Positions 27,575-37,309 of a stretch of 64,000 bases of DNA are shown here, piece after piece. How positions within the stretch are numbered: position 1 is the stretch's first letter; each line of letters opens with the position of its first letter. The position numbers and the translations under genes were made by a program. The DNA is from Strix aluco (taxonomy: Eukaryota > Chordata > Aves > Strigiformes > Strigidae), in the NCBI RefSeq assembly GCF_031877795.1, contig NC_133939.1, positions 5,313,698 to 5,377,697 of the forward strand, in the 5' to 3' direction. The notes under the pieces are model-generated. The model was not told the origin of the DNA and made no database searches. It saw nothing but the letters and a program-made list of their open reading frames with translations.

Positions 27575-28185
27575 ATGTGGAAGCTCGTTACCATAGGGGT
27601 GCTGCTGGCTGCCTGCTCTTCACGAGTCTGTAGTACCTCAAGTAAGTTTTCATTTTAGAGATACTCTTCACCCTTTTCCAGTTGCTACAAATGCATTTCC
27701 TGCTCCTCTGTCAGTCACAGGGAGTGGCTGGAATCGTTCCCATCGGGGGGATTTTAATTCCTCTAGCAGAGGCTGACAGACACAGTGCTGGGCCACGATG
27801 GCTGCCTGGTCGCAGCCCTCATGAGCCCTACGAGCTGTCTGAGTACCACGGAGCAGAGGCTGGAGCTTGCTTCTGCAGCACAGCACTGACAGCCCATTCT
27901 AGGGCAGGCTCTCTTGCTGTGCTAGGCAGGGGCTATTGCTCTGATAAGTGTCCTTTGGGAAGGACCACCACCAGTTTTCAGCCAGGTCTTTTCCTTGCTT
28001 GTGGTTTCACATTTTTGCTTCCAGTATTTTACAGCGATAAAGATGCAAACCAAGTCCTGAAAATCCAGAAGCGGGCAAACTCTTTTCTGGAGGAGCTGAA
28101 ACCAGGCTCTCTGGAGCGTGAGTGCTTTGAAGAGAAGTGTGACTTTGAGGAGGCCAGTGAGATATTTGAAACCAGGGAAAGTACA
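27575..28185 (+). other. PROC: PROC exons: signal peptide, propeptide, Gla
   Basis: Exon 27575-27641 encodes a hydrophobic signal peptide ([20 protein letters not shown]). Exon 28025-28185 encodes the gamma-carboxylase recognition propeptide, with furin-type KIQKR just before the mature Ala-Asn-Ser start, and the Gla domain. Glu is present at mature positions 6, 7, 14, 16, 19, 20, 25, 26 and 29, with the Cys17-Cys22 loop, so membrane binding should be intact. Confidence 0.93.
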
Positions 28186-31100
28186 GTAAGTTGTTTTTTT
28201 AAGGATGAATGTGTGACTTAACCAATTGTTTGTTTTCTTAAAGTATTGCAGTCCTAGGCGTAGGAGATCTTGCCATCAGCACTGAACATGCATCACTTCT
28301 GACTCCTAAAGTGTAGGCATGGTTTTGGATGTAATTTTGTTACAGTGATTGTCAAGTTACCACCTGTATAGGCCACAAAACTTGGCTGCTCACGCATGCC
28401 CCACCTAGCCTAACTGTGGGGTTTCGATCCCTGTCGGGTAATCCCAATCCCTGCTTGACCCCGTTGGCTATTCTTGCTGCCACTGGGTTTTTTGCAGTCC
28501 TTCTAGTCTTTTGCTCTCTGTTGTCCATTTGCCAGCCCTGGCTGCCCTTTGCTGTATCTCCCCAGTCTCCCACCTGTGCGTGACGAACATTTCTCTTATC
28601 GCTAGGTTCTCTGTCCTTCTCCAAACCTCATATTTTCAATTGGACACTACCTTTATTGTCAACATCACTGATTTCTGCCCCTTTCCACACCCGTTGTGTT
28701 GGCTTGGACTTTTTCTTGCCCTGTTAAGCAGAGTAGGCTCACCACATAGGATGAACCAGTCCTTGCTGTCCCTCAGACCCCAGAGTGGAGTGGGGTCTGC
28801 CTTCACAATGCCCACGTCTTGTCTAACTGGGCACAGATTAACTGTGCGCTCAATAACACAGGTGACCTACCTGGCAGTAAGTGACAAGAAAACAGAGAAG
28901 TTGGGGGGATGTTGGGGCGTTGTGGTGCTGGGGGGTGTGCAAGCAGAGCAGGGGAAATGTGCTGAGTATGGGGAATACGTGAACGTCTGGGTTGGCCAGT
29001 TTTGTTGGTTTGTGGTGCCAGTCATTACGCTGTCAAGAAAAATGAGACCAATGCTGTTGACTGGGGTTCTGTACTCTGTTGTCCAAGACCATCGTACACT
29101 TTATATCCCTCACTTGTTAAAAATCTGCTTCTAGCCTTAATTTAAGTTTTGTTTCTCCACAGCTAGATTTTTGGACCAAGTATGTAGGTAAGTAAAAGAC
29201 TTTCCTAATCGCTTCTCTGTGTTTCCTCAAGCGTATCTGGCGTTCAGCCTTCGTGCTGCCATGTATCACATACTCATTCTCTCTTATATGGGTTGTGCAA
29301 AGAATGTTTTCCTGTTCTATCATACAAGCAATCTTCCTAAAAAACTTGAAGTGCATCTGTGCTTCTCATCAGTCATGTCCCCAGAGCTAAGGCACTGGTC
29401 AAAAGTGCTCTCTGATGCTCTAACCCTGCCTGACATGGTCCAAAGAGGAGTCCCATGCCTGCTCTTCACTTCCATCTCTGTCCTGTCTGCATCAGGTTTT
29501 GCTCTTTTTTCCCCTTCTGCCTGCTCCACTCACTCTACAGCTATCATTCAGAACCCAAACAAATACCCCTGTCTGTGGGCCAGCACCGTAGAGGTGTCAC
29601 GGTTCAGTGGCAGAAACCATGAATGATGCTTGGGAATCTGGGGAGGGTCCGTTCGTCTTAATGTTTGATCTGTGAGCTCTGTGTGATTCAGGGACTGAGT
29701 TTTCCTGTCTCTGTTTCAGATGGAGATCAGTGTGACACACAGCCTTGTTACAATGGGATCTGCAAGGACAATATTGGAGAATTTTCCTGCATCTGTAACA
29801 AAGGCTGGGAGGGGGCGTTGTGCAATTATGGTAATGCTCCACTATGAAATAACATTCTTTGTGACAGGGATCTCTGTGTAATAGGGATCAATACTTTTGT
29901 CATTCCGCAGTATTCTGCTTTCTTTACTAATGTGATTTCTCTTTTGCTTCATGATGTGGTAAAAGGATTATCTGCATTATTCGTGTTGCCACGGGAGAGT
30001 TTTGAAGATCTGAGATGTCTTTTACAAAAATACTGGAAATAATTCTGTAAAGTGGGGTTTGCAGTTACTTTAGAACTGTCTGCACAGGGATGATGGTGGA
30101 GTTTTTTGCAATACAGGGGAAAAAACAATCCACTGCAAATTGATTGTCGTTACTGTGACAGTTTCTTCCTTGGACAAAAGCTGGATAGCCTATTTAGGGA
30201 TGAACATGTATATCATGTATCAGCAACACTTTGAACTGTCTGACTTGCACTCAGTGACAGTGAATTTTCTGTTCCCCAGTCTACCTGCCCTGACAGTAAT
30301 CTCTATTTTCTCCAGCTCCCCACTGCCTTATTCTGTTTGCTGTCCTCAGGGCCTGAGTGCCATTAAAGCCCAAAACTGTCATCCCAAATCCATTGTCAGC
30401 TGTTGCTCACTTGAATCACAATGTCATTTTGCCACTTCATCTTCCTGTGGCTCTTTGGCTTTCCAACTTCTCATGTCTCTCTTACTGTTAATTTTTTCCG
30501 CAGAAGTCAAATACACCAACTGTTCTGTCAATAATGGTGGATGTGAACATTTCTGTAGGGATGACCCTGCCAACCAGTTCCGCTCTTGCAGCTGTGCCTC
30601 TGGGTATCAGCTGATGAGTGACCATACCATGTGCAAGCCTGTAGGTAAGAGGAGGATGTTAGTAGTTCCAATTTGACAAGAGGATTATTCAAACATGAAG
30701 TAGGAGGGTTTTATGGGAGAATTGTCTGCAGTGCGCTTTGTACTGGTTCTCAAAACGTCCATTCCATGCGCAGTAACTACCTGCATTTCCCAAATCCATA
30801 CCCACTTTATGGCCTTTAACCTGTGTTTGCCTCGTGGAGACAGGAAGCTGCTTCCTCTGCACAGCATTGAGGGATTTCCATGAAGCCATTGCCTGGATTA
30901 GAGAGATGGAGGGAATGCTTTAGAAAAACGTTTTGTACTGGGTGCTCTGGTCTTTGCTAGTTAACTTCTCTGCATCTCCTGTAGTGGAGTTCCCCTGTGG
31001 AAGAGTGAAAATGGACTACATTGAACCCAAAGCAGGATTCAATATTCGGCTCATCGAAGGAAAAGTAGGAAGAAGGGGAGACAGCCCTTGGCAGGTAAGG

Positions 31101-34100
31101 AGAAAAGAGTTTTTCATCACAAATAGTTCAGGCTTTTCCCGAACAGCTCTGCCTGCCCAGCTGCTCCAGAAAGGCTCCTACATTACTAGGGGTGGTGTCA
31201 CGTGAAGTTAAGATTCCCTTAGCTTAGCTTTTTCAAAACAACCCAAAAGTTGGAGTAACAGGAAAAAATAGTTTATTATCTGTTAGGACTCTTCACCTTG
31301 TCACTGCTGCCAAGTTTTTTACCTTACCTTGCCAACAATGGCAAGAGAGAGGATAGTGGTGATGCTTACCTACTCTCTTGCTCCGTTCTGGGGAAGGCCA
31401 CTGCAGCTCATGCTGCATGCTCCAGCTACCCTGACAGCCTTATGGCGGGAGTGTGAGGTAATCTTCTCCCCTTTCTGCATGGATCTGCTCTTACAAGCCT
31501 CATCTGTCGTAAATTCAAGTGAGCAGATTTAATCAGCAAAATATGCCATAGCTTTACAGAGCAGGTTGGGACATCACAGGGAAAGGGGAGACCTCACAGA
31601 GCTTATCGTGGAACTAGTGAATGCATATAATCAAGGCCTGGTTCTCTTTGTCATTAAAGGCCCTTTTACACCGAAGCATGAGAGTTGCAGCCTGAGATGA
31701 CGCACTGTCTCTGGTGTGCTGTGGACGCAAGAATAACCCACTCATTTGAAGGAGGGTATTTCAAAGCTTTGAAGTACCAAAGTGCTTCTTTGCAGTGACC
31801 AACATCATCCCATGCTGATGTGGATGAAGCCAGTCCTCATTCAGGAAGAATATTCAAAACTTTTTTGTAGGTGTGCCACAGAGTCCTTATTCATGCTGAT
31901 TTTGTCCCACTGTAGAGCTTTGGCTTCAATGAATATGACATGCTTTGGTGCTTGATGCATCTGGGCATTTTGCAACCACAAAGAAGAATGTGTACAATAC
32001 TTTGTGAGCCATGTTCCATCCATGCAGTGTCAGACCTCTCTTTTTTTGTTTCAGATTATGCTGCAAAATATCAAAGGGAGATTTCTGTGTGGGGGTGTTC
32101 TCATCCATCCATCTTGGGTCCTAACAGCAGCACACTGCACTGAGGCACAAGAGGGGATCAAAGTAAGACTCGGTATGGAAAAAAAGTCTGTCCCTGTTTT
32201 TCTAAATATAACTGTTTCATTCCCAAGGTTTATCATCTCAGGAGAAAGACTAGCAGGTTATGAAGACAAAAGTCCTTGGTTGTAGGAGTAGGTTGTCTAG
32301 GAAATGTTTAATATGCACCTTAGCTCAAAATAAAAAAAGTTTAGTGAAAATCTGATTTCATTTGAGCCACTATCAACCTTACTGTGGAGGTGAGCTGATG
32401 TCTTCTGAGCACAGGTGCTTGTCTATAAAGTAGAAAGACTTGGTCTCTTCTGCTGGTGTTTTTCTGGTGATGCAAATATTCAGGGTCATCCCAATACCAA
32501 AAAAAAAGTCCTGATCCCAGGAGGAGAATGTCACAGTGCCTGTTTCTGCCTTTTCATACATTTGAACACCATTACTTAAGAGTTTCAGTAGAGAAGGAGG
32601 AGTGGTGCTGCAGAATGGCAACACTGCCTTTACTGGCTCTGCTGCTCTTAAGCATGAGAAAATCTGTCAAGTACAGTACTGCTCCTGAATTAACAGGCAA
32701 CAATAATTAGTGTTCTGTTCACACTTAAGTAGATTTTTTTTTTTTTTTTGTGATCATGTTTTCTATTTACCTTTGGTGACAGAAGCATAAGAGCTCAACT
32801 TCCTTTCTCTGTTAGTGAAAAGAGAGGTTGTTCCCACTGTTTGTGGAAACTTGCAAATATATTGTCTGTAGACATAGCCTTGGAAATGTATTGTCTGTAT
32901 GTGTGTTCCATATACACTGCGGATGTGCATATGTTTGAGAACAGAGACAATAAGGCACATGCAGAAGGATGTGTTTATGTACATCCTCCATTGTTCAACA
33001 TAAAGGAAGAATTAAAAAGCCTTGGGTCCTCTTAGTGCCAGAATATCCACCTTTTCCACAGAGGGACATCAGAGTAGAAGTGCCTGTGGTAGTTTGGAAA
33101 TATGTATACAAACTACACATCTCCAAGCACTTCCACTAACTAGCAAGCAATCTTCCCTTTTAAGTGATTGCCAATATGTATATTTAGTTTTAGTGGGGTC
33201 CAAGAAGAAGAAACCTGTGCAGTTTGCTTGGTGAAGGATCTTGGAATGTTTTAGGGGAAAAGCAACTGTCGGATGTGGTGTCTGAATGCTCTTCAGTGCT
33301 AGATGTAGCTTTGAGTGTACCTTGAAGAAGATAGGTCAGCGGGGGAAATGGTAACTAGGGGAAGTATTGAGGCTGCACTTAAATTACTCCACCCTGGCCT
33401 TGTACTGCAGGTCTTGGTAGAGACCTGTGCAGTCTGACAAGCTTTCAGCTGGGATAGCCATGCCCAGAGGTCTCTGCAGCAAAGAAAGAAGGGGTGGGAT
33501 CTGTCAAGAGAGTCCTGTGCTGTCCAGATAAAAAGTGCTTTTCCATGGGTGAAGAAAAGTGTTGGTACTTGAGAACCCTGATTGGAGAAGATGGTTTTTT
33601 GGCTGAAATGACATCTTGCAAATAGATTTGGGGTGAGTATGCAGAGTAATTTATAGTGTAAGCGTGATCAGGAATAGGGGCTCAGATTTCTCTCACTCCT
33701 CTAGCTGCCCAAAAGACCTTCCTTATTAATAGAGAAGGAAGCAAGTGTGTGGTCGTGGACTGAGAGTTGTGATGCCTGAGACAAGAACGTTTCTCGTTCA
33801 GCCTTGAGCAATAGTGCTGTGGTGAGATGGAAAGGAAAGAAGGGTCCTTTACTGTGGTATGGGGGTTTGTGTGCAGGACTGAGGTGACTACAGCCTGAGA
33901 CTTCAGCAAGAGAGAGGAGATTCTTCTTCAAGTGATACTCCAGGTCAAGCAGAAGGGAACCTTTTTAAGATCCAGCTAACATCACATGGTTGTCCTTCTT
34001 ACATGTATCTTTTGGTCATTTGACTGCCACCAGAAAAGCAGTTCTCATCAGAAAAACACATGCTCTAAACCCTAGAGACATCGAGTGAGATAAGCAGAGC

Positions 34101-37100
34101 TTAGAATGGAGACACTGCCATGTCTGGGGGGGGGTGGGTGTGAGCTCCGTGACAGTAATGGGTGGCGTTCGTACTGCGACTGCAGAGGTGATATGTGACC
34201 TGCCTCTCTGAGGCTGGGATACCCAACGCTGCTCTGGACTTGTCCCGCTGCAGCTCTCTGCTTGCCACGCATAACAGCAAAACTGGAGGGGAAGCTCACA
34301 TCTGGGTTTGCACCCGTGAGCTCAGAGAGTAGTCTTATAGCAGGACTCGCATGGCTTTTTAGTGTCTGAAGTGAAAAGTTAGATCTTGGAGTAGCTGAAG
34401 TGTTGGAAAATGGATTTGAAAACAGCCCAGTTTTTCTGTTAGTGGCTCTTGCTCCCACATCTCCAGCTTAAGAGCATCCAGAAGTGTGTTCAGAGCTCCA
34501 AGAAAATAGAGCAGATAGGTGAATGTAATGATTCAATTCAAAATACTGTCTCTCCCTTCAGAGAACAGGTCTCACACTTCCTTGTTTATGTAGAACTCCA
34601 TAGTTAATATTTTTCTGCCAGCAACCAGATTATGATGCTCCTTATTGTGTAGAAGGAACTAGACGTGTTTCACACAGTCTCTAGTTTCAGTACATCCAGG
34701 TGTGGGTAGGACTTCTGGAATTTGAAACTGTTGGACCAGATAACTGAGAATGGACATATTCATAACCAAAAGACAAAAGGGTCTTCTCCTGAGCTGGGGC
34801 AGGAGGAGCTGTCACCACAGTAGTACCGTGCAAAAGTTGTTCCCTGCTTGTCATAGGTGTCTCGGGATACAGGCGGCTGGTGGGCATGCTTGTATGCAGA
34901 GCATGGGAAGCCTAGCAGAGAGTGTGCTGCTACACAACTAAACTGCCTTCCTCAGAGGAGATTGATCTGACCATGTTCGAGTCCAGAGTTATTTCCGAGG
35001 CCTAAAGCAAAGTTTTGTATCTGTGAAGATAGGAATACACCCCTGCCCCTTATCTGCCAGTCAGCCCCCAGCCACAGCAGCTGCAGAGTGGGTAGCAAGG
35101 AAATGTGCTCCAAGGGTGCTACAGACACTGTTACCACAAAGAAGAGAGGTCATGATAGCAGAAAAAACAGATTTGTGAGTGCTGGCTTGATAATAGCAAG
35201 TCCTTCAGGCTCTGATATTAATTACAGGTGAGCATCAGAGCAGTTTCAGCCATCTGCTGTCTGCTGTGGCCATGTATGAAGTGTCCATTGGCTGGCGGCA
35301 GAGGAGCAAGAGGAGAGACTCAGCAATAATTGGTCTGGAAGTCCCAAGATCCAAAGCTGGACTTAAGGGGTCTTTTGAAAATCTATTTCTGGAACTACTG
35401 TGGATCATAAAGTCCCTGTGCTTGGAGGGCACTCACTCTTTGCATAAAAAACCCCTGAGCAGCTGCAATACCTCATTGGCAGGCTCAAGCACAGGGGAGC
35501 TTACACTGAAGCAAGTGACTTCAGAAGACCTTGGTCATGCAAACTGAGAGCAACTTGGCTTTAGAGTTTGTATCTGGAGGGATTCAAATAAGACTGAAAG
35601 AAGGCAAAAGTTAACGGAGGGGTGGGGGAACAAATCTGAAGGATGGTATTGTGAAGCACACATTTGAAAAGATGGTGATAAAGAGCAACTTCCAACACAC
35701 TTACAGAGACACCAAGAAGGAAAGGACGCTTCTGTCACACACATGCAGCATGGGCAGAGGTGAGGGGTCAGCCTGGATGTCCTGTCACCTCGTGTGCTTG
35801 GATGTTGCCTGCCTGCAGCTCGAATGCACATAACGGACAGTTCTCCAAAGAAGCGGTTTTATCAAGCACATACTGAAGTAGGCCTTGATATGAAGCTTAA
35901 ATTAACCAACAGCACAGTTCAGTCACTGTGACGGTCACTGATAATTATTCTTGGGGCTATCACTTCACATCCTATCAGAGATCTGTTTGTGTCTTTCCCA
36001 GTGTATCACAAGTGACTTGTTCTTGCCTTTCTGACCCTTTTCAACTTAGTTTCCTGCTTACTGTTCCATAATTGCTTGTCCCACAAAGTGGCCATGATCA
36101 TGTAGCAAAAATAACAGCCGAGAAGTCTTAAGTAGTCAGGAATTCCTTAAAATACCGATGCAAGATTTCAGAAAGGAATAGCCTTACCTTTATCTCATAT
36201 ATCCTGAAGTTCAGTCAGTCAGGCACTGGTTATACAGCATAAAGCTCACGGACTGTTGTTAAGTGTCTGGCTTTGCTGTGTGCTTGCTCTCCCAGTGCTG
36301 AGTCCAAGAAGATTGTTTTCCTCCTGAAGAAGACCTCTGAAGTTGCACAAGTGTGCTGTAATATCAACACAACAGGGCAATACGCAGGTGTTTCAGTTTC
36401 TCAGCTGATGACCGTACCTCTAGGGTACTAATTCATTTAGTACTGTGTGTGTTCATGATTTAGGTGAATATGGAAAGTTTACAGATCTGTACATCTAGTA
36501 ATGACACTGTTAACCTATAATGTAAAATGAACAAATATCTATATTACAAGTAAAAATGTGAAGTACAGTCCTAAAGTGCAATGTAATCCAGATGCCTTGG
36601 TGTTCGAGGTGAAGGAGGATTCAGTAGCATCTGTCATCTTCTTGTTTGCTCTTCCAGGTAAATTCCATCGTTTCCGTACTGAGCCAGACGAGCAAACCAT
36701 TTGGGTTGATAAATGTGTGAGCCACAAAAATTACACTAAGACGACCTCTGACAATGACATAGCCATGCTGCACTTGACCGAGCCCGTGATGTATAACAAA
36801 TACGCGCTCCCTATCTGTCTTCCCACCCGCGACCTGGCAGAACAGGAGCTGACAAGAACTGGGAAGCAGATGGTGGTAACTGGCTGGGGCAGCACAACTG
36901 ATGTTAAACAGAATTTCTCTACTCTCCTCAGTTATATTCAAATCCCCATGGTTCCACGGAACGAGTGTGCTCAGGCAATGAGATCTGCCATCTCTGACAA
37001 CATGCTGTGTGCTGGGAGCTTAGGAGACAGAAAAGATTCCTGCAGTGGGGACAGTGGAGGCCCTATGATCACTAAATATAAGGATACTTGGTTTTTGGTA

Positions 37101-37226
37101 GGACTGGTGAGCTGGGGTGAAGGCTGTGGAAGAAAGGAGAAATTTGGAGTCTACACCAAAGTTAGTCAGTATCTTGAGTGGATCCAGCACCAGATCGATG
37201 AGATGTCAGCTTCTCGGAAGGGTTGA
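27575..37226 (+). CDS. PROC: Vitamin K-dependent protein C
   Basis: Secreted zymogen of the anticoagulant protease that inactivates factors Va and VIIIa. Eight coding exons encode 433 residues (human 461): 27575-27641, 28025-28185, 29163-29187, 29720-29830, 30504-30644, 30985-31094, 32055-32172, 36658-37226. Layout: signal peptide about 1-20; propeptide ending KIQKR at 39; Gla domain from 40 with all nine expected Glu; WTKY aromatic stack; EGF1 and EGF2 about 88-167; interchain Cys173; activation bond Arg190-Leu191 (NIR/LIEGK); protease to 433 with His232, Asp278, Ser377 and Asp371 at the specificity position. Identity rests on the LI-GK start of the protease, [26 protein letters not shown], and adjacency to IWS1. 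Oddities: no dibasic chain-cleavage site, Lys246 in the calcium loop, and an extra Cys264. Liver expression is expected from the family, not seen in sequence. Confidence 0.94.
29163..29187 (+). other. PROC: PROC 25-nt micro-exon (aromatic stack)
   Basis: A 25-nt exon between a CCACAG acceptor and a GTAAGT donor encodes LDFWTKYV plus one base, the short helix linking Gla and EGF1. Vitamin K-dependent clotting factors share this exon length. It joins in phase 0 before and phase 1 after. Confidence 0.95.
29720..30644 (+). other. PROC: PROC exons: EGF1 and EGF2
   Basis: Exon 29720-29830 encodes EGF1 with the calcium-binding start DGDQC and an intact Asp beta-hydroxylation motif ([12 protein letters not shown]). 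It has the plain six cysteines and lacks the additional cysteine-containing insert of mammalian protein C. Exon 30504-30644 encodes EGF2 ([13 protein letters not shown]), including an N-C-S glycosylation sequon at the position also used in human protein C. Confidence 0.93.
30985..31094 (+). other. PROC: PROC activation-region exon
   Basis: This 110-nt exon encodes the interchain cysteine (FPCG), a short connecting segment, the scissile Arg190-Leu191 and the protease N-terminus through SPWQ. Only 17 residues separate the cysteine (173) from the protease start (191). The human segment is longer and contains a Lys-Arg dipeptide plus an acidic 12-residue activation peptide; neither is visible here. 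Confidence 0.9.
32055..37226 (+). other. PROC: PROC exons: trypsin-like protease domain
   Basis: Exon 32055-32172 carries the catalytic His (LTAAHC). The last exon, 36658-37226, carries the catalytic Asp (SDNDIAML), the Cys298 that pairs with the light chain (LPICLP), VTGWG, and the Ser motif ([10 protein letters not shown]), and ends with TGA at 37224-37226. Asp at the S1 position and the SWGEGC motif indicate Arg/Lys specificity. N-glycosylation sequons NYT and NFS are present. A 4.5-kb intron separates the two exons. Confidence 0.94.
32173..36657 (+). other. PROC: PROC large intron
   Basis: This 4.5-kb intron lies between the two protease-domain exons and is the largest PROC intron. It holds a T run of roughly 18 nt near 32,731-32,749. 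I see no gene, exon or known repeat family inside it. The open frames on both strands here appear to be chance. Confidence 0.75.
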
Positions 37227-37303
37227 TTCCGATACTGAGTCTGGAATATTGTGGCTATGTGCTAGTGACAGTATGCAGTGTAATGTACTGTCAGATCTTC
37301 AGT

Positions 37304-37309
37304 ATTAAA
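37304..37309 (+). other. PROC: Poly(A) signal ATTAAA, PROC
   Basis: This hexamer variant lies 78 nt after the PROC stop codon and is followed by T/GT-rich sequence (GAGTGTATATT and TTGTGTACTGTTTTCC). It gives a short 3'UTR of about 100 nt. Confidence 0.7.
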
